A stretch of DNA of 36,508 bases from Clostridia bacterium (lineage in GTDB: Bacteria; Bacillota; Clostridia; Oscillospirales; CAG-272). Where the stretch lies: positions 1-36,508 of the forward strand of contig JAFTOG010000043.1 of assembly GCA_017451485.1 (NCBI GenBank), written 5' to 3'. The notes below the pieces were generated by a model. The model searched no databases and was not told where the DNA came from. It worked only from the letters and a program-made list of their open reading frames with translations. The translations under genes and the position numbers were made by a program. Every line of letters begins with the position of its first letter. Position 1 is the first letter of the stretch. This document shows positions 6,079 to 13,963 of the stretch, piece by piece.

Positions 6079-7821
6079 TCATAAAATTTTTCCTATTAAT
6101 CCGTGGAGCAGCTCACATTCAAAAAATGCTGTCTCCATACCTTTTCTTCTGTCAAATTCCTTCCTTGACATTCCTGTCCCCGATACGGAAACAGATGTGG
6201 TTTTCTCCGTGGGGAGATATTCAGTCCAGCAAACGGGAACACCGTGCATTCTGCCGTCTCCACCGAGAACCGGAACATAGTCTATATGCTCCATGGTTGT
6301 GTAGCTATAGGCTGTAACTCCAATAATATCCTCTTTATCCCTTTTCTCTATGATGTGAGTTTTTAGGATGCCCTGCTCTATGGAAAAGTCGGGTAAGAAG
6401 CGTTTTATATCAAAGGCGTTTGCAATTGCTTCATGCTCATAGTATGGATAATTAGATAAATACGCCTCGGGAGTCTCCAGAGATTTACAGGGCTCCTCCA
6501 GATATGCCGGAACTGAAAGCAGGGGAGCAAAGTCAAAAAATACGGTTTTGAAAAAGCTCATATTGAAGTCCACGAACTTCCTCTTAGCCTCATCCACATC
6601 ATATGAAAAATAATTTGACGGTGAGGTATTCATATCCCAGCTTTGAGAATGGTTGGTTGTTATAATATTGAATTTCTTATGCTTGGTGAAGTAAAAATCA
6701 TCACCGTAGCCCGATTTACTTGTCACAAGGTCAACGGTATTTTTCTGTGCCAGGGGGGTGTACATAAGACGGAATTCCACCTCGTTGCTTCGATTGGCTG
6801 CTCCGAACAAAACATCAAACTCAGCATTCGCCATTTCCTGAAAATGTCCACCCTTTTTCATCGCCTTTTCAGCCTTCTTTTTCAGCTTCCTTTCCCCCTT
6901 GCGTACCTTTTTATCAATATCCTTTTCATCCATACCTGCCTTAACCTGAGGGGCACGGCTAAAGGTAAGGCTCGGGGCTGCCTGAGAGCCGTATGCAAGG
7001 TAGTTGTTGTAATGATAAAAGGGCTTTGGCTTAGTTACGGATGCATGAAGAGTCTGTGTCCTTCTTCTTGTACGACTGTTACCGTCCTTATCCCTGTATG
7101 TTTCCGTCCAGCTTATAACAAGGGAGCCGTGATATGTAACATTTTTCAATTCGTGCATAAGGCATCGGCAGAACAAAAATGGATTTCCCTCGAATTTACC
7201 TGAGAGTGCCTGAGTCATTGAGCATTCCTCACTCTCTAAGTCTATAAAATCGTAATGCTTTATAAAAAGCTCCTCCTGTTCCTTTGTATATGTATCCTCA
7301 AAATTTATCTCGGGCAGGGTGGTCTCCATAAGAGTTATGGTGTCCCTTTCATCAAAAAGGGCATTAAGTGGTACCATCTGTTTCTCTGCTCTCTCACGGA
7401 GCTCATTTGCTTTTTCTTGAGAAAGGTCACGCAGCTCACGTGCTGATTTCAACACAGGGTTAACCTTTTTTATAAGAATGAGTATACAAATCACTAAAAT
7501 TGCTACTCCTACGCCAAGGGTTATAAACCCGGCACCAAGGTTATTTCCGAATAAAGCAAAGGATATACCTATTGCAATAGCCGAAAGAATAATTCCAATA
7601 ATAAGAAAAACCTTTGCAGTCTTATTTCTCGATATTTTTTTATCAAGGAGAGATATCTTATCCATCTCTGCCTTGTATTCTCCAACTGTTTTTCTGTTTT
7701 CCTCTAAATTTATACCCGATGAGGCAACAAGCTTGTCAAAATATGCCTCCGTGTTTTTTCTGTGAGTAGCCTTACCCTCTGTATCGTAGTACTTAATAGG
7801 CTCCAATAGTCTTTGATTCAT
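6079..7821 (-). CDS. Unknown two-helix membrane protein, LemA-linked (580 aa)
   Basis: I do not recognise a named family. Residues 1-68 are soluble. Two membrane helices follow at about 70-92 (VFLIIGIILSAIAIGISFALF) and 96-117 (FITLGVGVAILVICILILI), then a coiled-coil-like charged helix (about 120-150, RELRDLSQEKANELRERAEKQ). The remaining roughly 430 residues form a large cytoplasmic domain with a WTETYRDKDGNSRTRRR beta hairpin and a strongly basic stretch (KVRKGERKLKKKAEKAMKKGG, about 305-325). Only one start is credible: AGGAGG lies 7 nt upstream of the ATG at 7821. It lies between the radical SAM gene (75 nt upstream, no promoter seen in the gap) and lemA (20 nt downstream). Confidence 0.75.
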   Translation of the reverse strand: MNQRLLEPIKYYDTEGKATHRKNTEAYFDKLVASSGINLEENRKTVGEYKAEMDKISLLDKKISRNKTAKVFLIIGIILSAIAIGISFALFGNNLGAGFITLGVGVAILVICILILIKKVNPVLKSARELRDLSQEKANELRERAEKQMVPLNALFDERDTITLMETTLPEINFEDTYTKEQEELFIKHYDFIDLESEECSMTQALSGKFEGNPFLFCRCLMHELKNVTYHGSLVISWTETYRDKDGNSRTRRRTQTLHASVTKPKPFYHYNNYLAYGSQAAPSLTFSRAPQVKAGMDEKDIDKKVRKGERKLKKKAEKAMKKGGHFQEMANAEFDVLFGAANRSNEVEFRLMYTPLAQKNTVDLVTSKSGYGDDFYFTKHKKFNIITTNHSQSWDMNTSPSNYFSYDVDEAKRKFVDFNMSFFKTVFFDFAPLLSVPAYLEEPCKSLETPEAYLSNYPYYEHEAIANAFDIKRFLPDFSIEQGILKTHIIEKRDKEDIIGVTAYSYTTMEHIDYVPVLGGDGRMHGVPVCWTEYLPTEKTTSVSVSGTGMSRKEFDRRKGMETAFFECELLHGLIGKIL

Positions 7822-7896
7822 TTAATTCCTCCTATATCTGTCCAATCATGCATATCATAGGTACCGGTGATGCAAGCAAAGGACCGGCATCCTTCT

Positions 7897-8853
7897 TTAA
7901 CGCTTGTAGCAGAGGCATCCACCGTAGCACTTAAAGGTCTTGTAATCGTAACAATCCGAACACATGGTTCGGGATTTTATATGGACACGACGGGCATCTA
8001 TTTCCATAAAAAAGTGATTTTTAAGGTCACTAAGAGTTCTGAAGTCGGATATATTTACCTTCAAGTCGTCGTAACAGCCGAAGCAACGGGTTGCTGTACC
8101 GTCGGGGTAAATATCTATTATGGGGGAGCATACTGCCATATTTCCCATAATAAGCTCTCTTTCGGCAGGGGATGTGTATGGAATCGTTTTTATAAATTCC
8201 AGCTCATCGTCGGTAAATACGCAATGTGGTATTACATTACAGTCATAGCAAGGAGCAGCTCCGATTTCTTTCAGCTCACGGTAGACCTTCAGTAAGGTTG
8301 GCTTCATCCTTTCAAAATAAGGGATTGCACCCTCGCTTTTATCCTGTGGAATTGTCACGCTTATCCTCGCTCTATCAAAGGAAAACGCCGAGAGAGTGTC
8401 TGTAAATTCGGAAATGTCCTGATTTTCCTCATATATATTTATGCCGAGAGTAATATGATTTCTCAGTCCTCTGTCGCAAAGAGCACGGATATTGGACACC
8501 GTCCTTTGAAAGGCATCCTTTCCTATATCCCTTGATGAATTCAGGTTTACAAGTATATGGGTTTTATATGAGCACAAAGCATCTATATGCTTATCTATGT
8601 AAACACCGTTTGTAAATACCGTAACGGAATTAAAACGCATATCAGCATTGAGACAGTTAAGCACTCTATCAATATCCCTGTATATTAACGGCTCTCCACC
8701 GATAAGACCGCACACACCCTCCTCGGCAATAAAGTCAATAGCATGCATTACCGAATCTATATCCATATCCCTGCTCTGCTCCCTTGTGAAATCCTCAGCA
8801 AAGCAATAGGGACATCTTAAATTACATTTTCCAGATAAAACTATATTTGCCAC
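7897..8853 (-). CDS. Radical SAM/SPASM-like protein, substrate unknown
   Basis: The 318-residue product begins at a GTG codon with CGGAGGAG 5 nt upstream. Cys10, Cys14 and Cys17 form the CxxxCxxC motif (CNLRCPYC) that binds the SAM-cleaving 4Fe-4S cluster; IGGEPLIY (about 51-58) is the GGE motif. The C-terminal part is Cys-rich (DGTATRCFGC, then CSDCYDYKTFKCYGGCLCY), as in SPASM domains with auxiliary clusters used in peptide or protein modification. No small precursor peptide gene is seen beside it. It heads the operon that continues with the 580-residue membrane protein and lemA, so one of these, or an unlinked protein, may be the target. Start and family are firm; the role is not. Confidence 0.85.
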   Translation of the reverse strand: MANIVLSGKCNLRCPYCFAEDFTREQSRDMDIDSVMHAIDFIAEEGVCGLIGGEPLIYRDIDRVLNCLNADMRFNSVTVFTNGVYIDKHIDALCSYKTHILVNLNSSRDIGKDAFQRTVSNIRALCDRGLRNHITLGINIYEENQDISEFTDTLSAFSFDRARISVTIPQDKSEGAIPYFERMKPTLLKVYRELKEIGAAPCYDCNVIPHCVFTDDELEFIKTIPYTSPAERELIMGNMAVCSPIIDIYPDGTATRCFGCYDDLKVNISDFRTLSDLKNHFFMEIDARRVHIKSRTMCSDCYDYKTFKCYGGCLCYKR

Positions 8854-8877
8854 AGTATCTCCTCCGTTTCTAAGAAT

Positions 8878-8906
8878 ATGATATCACATTATTACCCATA
8901 TTTCAA
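8878..8906 (-). promoter_or_regulatory. Promoter of the radical SAM/membrane protein/lemA operon
   Basis: Minus strand TTGAAA (8901-8906), 17 nt, TATCAT (8878-8883), back to back with the divergent epimerase promoter. Confidence 0.7.
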
Positions 8907-8918
8907 CAAAAACTGCTA

Positions 8919-8947
8919 TTGATTTTGTGTTTTTTATATGTTATAAT
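8919..8947 (+). promoter_or_regulatory. Promoter of the epimerase-GH39 unit
   Basis: TTGATT (8919-8924), 17 nt, TATAAT (8942-8947). Confidence 0.8.
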
Positions 8948-8981
8948 ACTTTTATACTACAATTACAGGAGGTTTTTCCCA

Positions 8982-9860
8982 ATGATATATTCTGTTAAAA
9001 ACGATTTTATGGAGGTTTGCATTTCCGGTAAGGGTGCTGAAATTATTTCCATAGTAAATAACGAGAGCTTTCGTGAGTACATCTGGCAGGGAGACGAAAA
9101 ATATTGGATGGGTCATGCACCTGTTATGTTCCCTATCTGCGGACGCCTTTACGATGGCAAATATACATATAACGGCAAGACCTATGAGATGCCTAACCAC
9201 GGTATTGCCCGTTCCTCTACCTTCAGAATTACAGCTGCAAAGAGGGATGAAATAACTCTTACCCTTGAATCAAACGAGGCTACAATGGAGAAATATCCCT
9301 TTGCCTTCAGATTTGATATTACATTTAAGCTTATCGACAATGTTTTGGAAATCACACATAATATCAAGAACTGCGACAACAAGGAGCTTATCTTTACAGT
9401 AGGAGGTCACCCTGCATTCAATGTTCCCCTCAATGATGAATTTGCATTTGAGGACTATTATGTGGAGTTTAACAATCCCTGTGATGCTATGCGTGTCGAT
9501 TTTTCTCCCACTTGCTTCTGCACAAAGAACGACAAGCTCTTTAACGGTGGCAATGTGAAGAAAATTGACCTGAAGCATGAGCTTTTTGATGATGACGCTA
9601 TTTTCCTTTACAATACCGATAAAACAATTACATTGAAGAGTGATAAGGCTGAAGAGGCTGTTACACTCACCTTTGATAATATGAAATATATCGGTCTTTG
9701 GCACGCACCTAAGACAGATGCCCCCTATCTTTGTATTGAGCCCTGGTGCGGTATCCCTGCAAACGAGGGTGTAATTGATGACCTTGAAACAAAGGAAGAG
9801 ATGATACATCTCCCCTCCGGCTTCTCATTTACTAATTCCTATTCCATAAAAATCGACTAA
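8982..9860 (+). CDS. Aldose 1-epimerase family protein (LacX-like)
   Basis: The 292-residue cytoplasmic protein starts at 8982 behind ACAGGAGG. It has the galactose-mutarotase fold markers: PNHGIAR (His about 68-70), GGHPAFN (second His, about 145) and CIEPWCG (candidate catalytic Glu, about 255). Such enzymes interconvert the alpha and beta anomers of free sugars; the LacX-like subgroup is shorter and its sugar is often unknown. It is followed after 52 nt by the GH39 gene, so the likely job is to process the sugar released by the glycosidase. No transporter is linked in the window. Confidence 0.85.
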   Translation: MIYSVKNDFMEVCISGKGAEIISIVNNESFREYIWQGDEKYWMGHAPVMFPICGRLYDGKYTYNGKTYEMPNHGIARSSTFRITAAKRDEITLTLESNEATMEKYPFAFRFDITFKLIDNVLEITHNIKNCDNKELIFTVGGHPAFNVPLNDEFAFEDYYVEFNNPCDAMRVDFSPTCFCTKNDKLFNGGNVKKIDLKHELFDDDAIFLYNTDKTITLKSDKAEEAVTLTFDNMKYIGLWHAPKTDAPYLCIEPWCGIPANEGVIDDLETKEEMIHLPSGFSFTNSYSIKID

Positions 9861-9863
9861 ACA

Positions 9864-9889
9864 AAAGGGCTGACACTTGTCGGCCCTTT
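9864..9889 (+). terminator. Intercistronic hairpin, possible attenuator
   Basis: AAAGGGCTGAC-ACTT-GTCGGCCCTTT forms an 11-bp stem with one G-U pair between the epimerase and GH39 genes. Only three T's close it, so it may act as a weak terminator or an mRNA stabiliser rather than a full stop. Confidence 0.5.
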
Positions 9890-9912
9890 GAATTAACACA
9901 CAGGAGAATAAT

Positions 9913-11244
9913 ATGAGTACAGTAAAAATAAATTTCGGCAAGGCAGTCGGAAGAATAAAGAATATGCACGCTGTTAATAACGGACCTATAGTTGCAGGCA
10001 GCGACCAGACAAGAGGTAATCATCTTTACTATAAGGCGGCAAAAATCCCCTATGCGAGAAATCATGATGCTGCCTTCGACTCCCGCTACGGTGGAGAGCA
10101 TACCGTTGATGTCCATGCCATTTTCCCTAATTTTGACGCTGATGTAAATGACCCTGCAAGCTATGATTTTCCCTGTACTGACCTTTACACGAAGCAAATA
10201 CTTGATGTGGGTACAAAGCCCTTTTACCGTCTTGGCTCAAAGATCGAGCACGGTATCAAGAAATACGGTACGGTTATGCCGAAGGATTTTAAAAAATGGG
10301 CAGAAATCTGTGAGCATATCATAATGCATTATACAGAGGGCTGGGCAAATGGCTTTTACTACGATATTGAGTATTGGGAGATATGGAATGAGCCTGATCT
10401 CGACCCCGATGACAGCGTAAATAAGCGTTGTTGGAGTGGAACGGAAAAGCAATATGCAGAAATGTATGTAATTGTCTCCAATCACTTAAAAAACAGATTC
10501 CCTCACTTAAAAATAGGAGGACCTGCTCTTGCCTGGAATGAGGACTGGCTCGAACGCTTCTTCGAAAATGTAAAGGAATATAATGGGGGTAAGAATCCTC
10601 CCCTTGATTTTCTCTCCTGGCATTGGTACGGCACTGAGCCCCGTGAAATGTCTGACAAGGGTACAAGAATCCACGATATCGCAATCAAGGCAGGCTACGA
10701 GAACTTTGAATCCATACTTAATGAGTGGAACTATGTGCGTGGCTGGAGTGAGGAATTTATATACTCCATAAAGACAATAATCGGCATGAAGGGGGCTGCC
10801 TTTACCTCTGCCTGTATGACAGAGGGACAGAAAAACCCCGATATCGATATGCTGATGTACTATGATGCCCGTCCCACGGGAATGAACGGTCTTTTCGATT
10901 TGTACACCCTTGAGCCCCTTAAAGGCTACTATCCCTTCCTTATTTATTCCAATCTTAAGGAGCTTGGAACAGAGGTAGAGTCTGTATCTGACGACAAGGA
11001 TATTTATACCGTTGCTTCATTTAACGGTGAAAAGGTGGGTGTTATGCTTACCTACTATGCAGAAAACGACGACTTGCTTAATAAAGGTGTTACTATCGAA
11101 GCAGAGGGCTTTGACCTTGACGGTGCAAGTATCTACATAACCGATGAGGAAAACACCATGTCACTCTATCCCGTACGTACCTTTGCTGATAATAAGCTTA
11201 CTCTTTACCTCAAGCGTAATTCCATAGTGTATATAGAGAAATAA
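9913..11244 (+). CDS. Glycoside hydrolase family 39-like (beta-xylosidase type)
   Basis: The 443-residue protein has no signal peptide and is predicted cytoplasmic. The TIM-barrel signatures of clan GH-A are present: EYWEIWNEPD with acid/base Glu160, SWHWYGTEP at about 235-243, and ILNEWN with nucleophile Glu271. A short C-terminal beta domain (about 360-443) follows. This layout fits GH39, a retaining family including beta-xylosidases and alpha-L-iduronidases; xylosidase activity is the best guess. ATG at 9913 is preceded by CACAGGAG. It is probably cotranscribed with the epimerase, subject to the hairpin at 9864-9889, and ends at a bidirectional terminator. Confidence 0.8.
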   Translation: MSTVKINFGKAVGRIKNMHAVNNGPIVAGSDQTRGNHLYYKAAKIPYARNHDAAFDSRYGGEHTVDVHAIFPNFDADVNDPASYDFPCTDLYTKQILDVGTKPFYRLGSKIEHGIKKYGTVMPKDFKKWAEICEHIIMHYTEGWANGFYYDIEYWEIWNEPDLDPDDSVNKRCWSGTEKQYAEMYVIVSNHLKNRFPHLKIGGPALAWNEDWLERFFENVKEYNGGKNPPLDFLSWHWYGTEPREMSDKGTRIHDIAIKAGYENFESILNEWNYVRGWSEEFIYSIKTIIGMKGAAFTSACMTEGQKNPDIDMLMYYDARPTGMNGLFDLYTLEPLKGYYPFLIYSNLKELGTEVESVSDDKDIYTVASFNGEKVGVMLTYYAENDDLLNKGVTIEAEGFDLDGASIYITDEENTMSLYPVRTFADNKLTLYLKRNSIVYIEK

Positions 11245-11307
11245 AATAAAAAGCTGTCACACGGCGTCCCTGCTTTATATCAGGTCACCATGTGACAGCC
11301 TTTTATT
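11245..11307. terminator. Bidirectional terminator with long loop
   Basis: Arms 11245-11261 and 11291-11307 match over 16 of 17 bases (core GCTGTCACA/TGTGACAGC), with A/T runs outside. It lies between the convergent GH39 and arsR genes. Confidence 0.75.
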
Positions 11308-11360
11308 CTGCACTCACATCAATTCTGCATTCTGCACTCTGCATTCTGCATTCTGCATTC
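11305..11360. repeat. Heptamer tandem repeat (ATTCTGC)n
   Basis: ATTCTGC at 11305-11311, then ACTCACA, three odd bases, and five full units at 11322-11356 (one of them ACTCTGC), ending with a partial ATTC. The array abuts the 3' end of the ArsR gene and its terminator. The unit differs from the one at 3204-3238, but period and setting are the same. Confidence 0.8.
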
Positions 11361-11364
11361 AAAA

Positions 11365-11691
11365 TTACTCACCCAGCAAGTGCTCCATACCACAATCAAT
11401 AATTGCTCCTACATGCTCGTCTGCAAGGGAGTAATATATGTTCTTTCCGCTTCTCTTGATTTTTACAAGTCCACTTGTTTTAAGAACACGGAGCTGATGG
11501 GAAACGGCAGACTGTGTAATCTCCAGAAACTCGGAAATTTCACTAACGCACATTTCACTCTGTGTAAGAGCAGTAAGAATTTTTACTCTTGTGCTGTCAC
11601 CGAAAACCTTATAAAGGTCTGCAAGCTCCTCTAAAACATCATTGGAACGAAGTATTGCTTCTTTAATTTTAACAATTTTTTCCTGATTCAT
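11365..11691 (-). CDS. ArsR/SmtB-family metal-responsive repressor
   Basis: The 108-residue winged-helix protein has the family core (ALTQSEMCVSEISEFLEITQSAVSHQLRVL) with the recognition helix SAVSHQLRVLK. The C-terminal helix carries Asp91, His93 and His104 in the DxHx10H spacing of the alpha-5 zinc/cobalt/nickel site; the fourth ligand place is Gly107, with Glu108 next to it. Only one Cys (48) sits in the alpha-3 region, so an arsenic-type Cys pair is absent. RBS AGGAG precedes the ATG. An operator (11708-11721) overlies its own promoter, giving autoregulation. No metal transporter lies beside it, so its other targets are elsewhere. Confidence 0.85.
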   Translation of the reverse strand: MNQEKIVKIKEAILRSNDVLEELADLYKVFGDSTRVKILTALTQSEMCVSEISEFLEITQSAVSHQLRVLKTSGLVKIKRSGKNIYYSLADEHVGAIIDCGMEHLLGE

Positions 11692-11707
11692 TTTGGTCTC
11701 CTATAAT

Positions 11708-11721
11708 TGAACAAATATTCA
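11708..11721. promoter_or_regulatory. SmtB/ArsR-type operator
   Basis: TGAACA-AA-TATTCA matches the 6-2-6 core bound by SmtB/CzrA-type repressors. It lies between the -10 box and the start codon of the ArsR gene, where binding would block transcription. A second half site (TGTTCA, about 11724-11729) overlaps the -10. Confidence 0.7.
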
Positions 11722-11728
11722 TATGTTC

Positions 11729-11757
11729 ATTATAATATCTGCAATGGGTTTTGTCAA
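11729..11757 (-). promoter_or_regulatory. Promoter of the ArsR gene
   Basis: Minus strand consensus TTGACA (11752-11757), 17 nt, TATAAT (11729-11734). Confidence 0.9.
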
Positions 11758-11774
11758 TAGTTTTTTCGTTTTTA

Positions 11775-11803
11775 TTGACATTTTATTTATATAATGATAA
11801 AAT
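11775..11803 (+). promoter_or_regulatory. Promoter of the GH78-mnmA unit
   Basis: TTGACA (11775-11780), 17 nt, TAAAAT (11798-11803). Confidence 0.85.
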
Positions 11804-11833
11804 TATCTTAATTACTGCACACGGAGGTGTATT

Positions 11834-13963
11834 ATGCTTAATAAAGCTAAATGGATTGCCCATCCTGTGGATATGGGCTTTGAATGTCCTGTATTCAAAA
11901 AGGACTTTTCGTTAAACAAGGAAATCAAGAGTGCTGCTATGAAAATTACCGCAAGAGGATGCTACTATGCAGAGCTGAACGGTAAAAGAATCGGCGATTT
12001 TATATTTGCTCCCGGCTGTACATCTCTCAAAAGAGTTCAGCTCCAGACCTATGATATTACGGATATGCTCTCTACAGAGAACAGACTCACCGTTGCTCTT
12101 TCCAAGGGCTGGTACCGTGGCAGAATAAACTGGAGGGGTACTGTTGAGTATGCCGATAAGCCCGAGGCTTTTATTGCAGAGATTGATATTGAATATAAAG
12201 ACGGCACATCATATACTGTTGTAACCGATGAAAGCTGGCTCTCCTCACCGAGTAAAATACGCTTTTCCGACTTTTACGACGGAGAGCATTATGATGCTAA
12301 CTTTGAGGAAAGCTATGTACCCTGTCAGGTAATGGATTACGACAAGTTCTGCATTGCTCCCCAGCAGGGTGAAAAAATAACCGAGCAGGAAAGAATTTCC
12401 CCTATGGAGATTTTTGTAACTCCTAGGGGAGAGACCGTAATCGACTTTGGACAGAATCTTACAGGCTACTTTGAAATAAAGGTAAATGCCAAGGCAGGAG
12501 ACCGTGTTTCCTTTTCCTTTGCCGAGGTGCTTGACAAGGACGGTAATTTCTACACCGAGAACTACCGTACAGCAAAGGCAGAGTTCGAATATATCTGCCG
12601 TGACGGTGAGCAGGTACACAAGCCCTATCTTTCCTTCTGGGGCTTCCGTTACATCAGAGTAAATTCCTTTCCAAAGACCGTTACGCCCGATAGCGTTACT
12701 GCCATTGTTATCCACTCCGATATGAAGCGTACAGGATATCTTGAATCCTCCAGTCCCCTTCTTAACCGGCTTTTCAAAAATATTATCTGGGGACAGAAGG
12801 GCAACTTCCTTGACATACCGACGGATTGTCCTCAGCGTGATGAAAGAATGGGCTGGACAGGAGATGCAGAGGTATTCTGTAAAACTGCGTCCTATAACTA
12901 TGATGTGGAAAAATTCTTTGACAAGTGGCTCACCGACCTTATGCTTGACCAGCGTGAGGACGGTATGATACCGAATGTCATCCCCCAGTATTGGAGTGAT
13001 GAATGGAGCCGTGCTGCCTGGGGAGATGCATCCACTGTGTGTCCGTGGCAGATGTATATGACTTACGGAAACACAAAAATTCTTCGCCGTCAGTTCAGCT
13101 CAATGAAAAAGTATGTGGATTACATAACTGCAAATACTAATGACAAATATCTCTGGACGGGCTTTGACCACTTTGGTGACTGGCTGGGTATTGATGCCCC
13201 TGCAGGAAGCTACAAGGGCTCATCAAGAGAAGATTTTATCGCCTCGGTATTCTATGCATATGCAACCTCCCTTGTTGTAAAGGCAGGCAAGGTGCTTAAT
13301 AGAAATGTGGAAAAATACGAAAGACTCTATGACAAAATTGTATCAAAAACAAGAAAGGTCTTTACAGAATGTAAGACCCAGACAGAGTGCGTAATATCCC
13401 TTTATTTTGATATTGCAGAGGACAAAAAAGCAATTGCAGCACAGCTTGCAGATATGATAATCGCAAACGGAAGAAGGCTCACTACAGGATTTGTGGGCAC
13501 ACCGTTTTTACTCCATGCACTGTCACAAAACGGATATACGGACCTTGCATACGATCTACTCCTTCAGGAGCAATTCCCATCCTGGCTATACTCCGTCAAG
13601 CAGGGTGCTACCACAATATGGGAGCACTGGGACGGAAAGAACGATAAGGGAGAATTCTGGTCCAAGGATATGAACTCCTTTAATCACTACGCCTACGGAA
13701 GTGTTGCTGATTGGGTATACGAGGTTGCCTGCGGTATCAAGCCTATGGCTCCCGGCTTTGAGAGAATAGCTGTCTGTCCCAATCCCACAGATAAATTAGA
13801 TATGCTCAGTGCAAGAATTGACACAAAATACGGTACCGTATCCTCAAAATGGTATCACTTTGAGGGTAAGATAAGATATGAAATAACAACTCCCTGCGAC
13901 AATACCGTCGTTTTGATAGACGGAAAAGAATTTGTTGTTAATAAAGGAACTTATATTTTTTAA
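11834..13963 (+). CDS. Alpha-L-rhamnosidase, GH78
   Basis: The 709-residue protein lacks a signal peptide. It has an N-terminal beta domain (about 1-180) with the GWYRGR segment, the second beta domain with FGQNLTGYFEI and the FWGFRYIRV strand, the (alpha/alpha)6 barrel with DCPQRDERMGWTGDAEVF at 331-348 (catalytic acid region, Glu337), and TTIWEHWDG near 596 (second catalytic Glu region). It ends with the usual C-terminal beta segment (GIKPMAPGFERIAVCP). GH78 inverting enzymes release L-rhamnose from plant or bacterial glycans. At 709 residues it is shorter than the common 900-1000. ATG at 11834 follows CGGAGG. Its stop overlaps the mnmA start by one base. Confidence 0.9.
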   Translation: MLNKAKWIAHPVDMGFECPVFKKDFSLNKEIKSAAMKITARGCYYAELNGKRIGDFIFAPGCTSLKRVQLQTYDITDMLSTENRLTVALSKGWYRGRINWRGTVEYADKPEAFIAEIDIEYKDGTSYTVVTDESWLSSPSKIRFSDFYDGEHYDANFEESYVPCQVMDYDKFCIAPQQGEKITEQERISPMEIFVTPRGETVIDFGQNLTGYFEIKVNAKAGDRVSFSFAEVLDKDGNFYTENYRTAKAEFEYICRDGEQVHKPYLSFWGFRYIRVNSFPKTVTPDSVTAIVIHSDMKRTGYLESSSPLLNRLFKNIIWGQKGNFLDIPTDCPQRDERMGWTGDAEVFCKTASYNYDVEKFFDKWLTDLMLDQREDGMIPNVIPQYWSDEWSRAAWGDASTVCPWQMYMTYGNTKILRRQFSSMKKYVDYITANTNDKYLWTGFDHFGDWLGIDAPAGSYKGSSREDFIASVFYAYATSLVVKAGKVLNRNVEKYERLYDKIVSKTRKVFTECKTQTECVISLYFDIAEDKKAIAAQLADMIIANGRRLTTGFVGTPFLLHALSQNGYTDLAYDLLLQEQFPSWLYSVKQGATTIWEHWDGKNDKGEFWSKDMNSFNHYAYGSVADWVYEVACGIKPMAPGFERIAVCPNPTDKLDMLSARIDTKYGTVSSKWYHFEGKIRYEITTPCDNTVVLIDGKEFVVNKGTYIF

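Noticed and set aside
6643..7203. 186-residue plus-strand frame
   Set aside because: Antisense to the 580-residue membrane protein gene, which has a promoter, RBS and operon context; no RBS on this strand.
7822..8981. RiPP precursor peptide next to the radical SAM gene
   Set aside because: The gaps on both sides (7822-7896 and 8854-8981) hold promoters or RBS text but no small open frame with a leader-like sequence.
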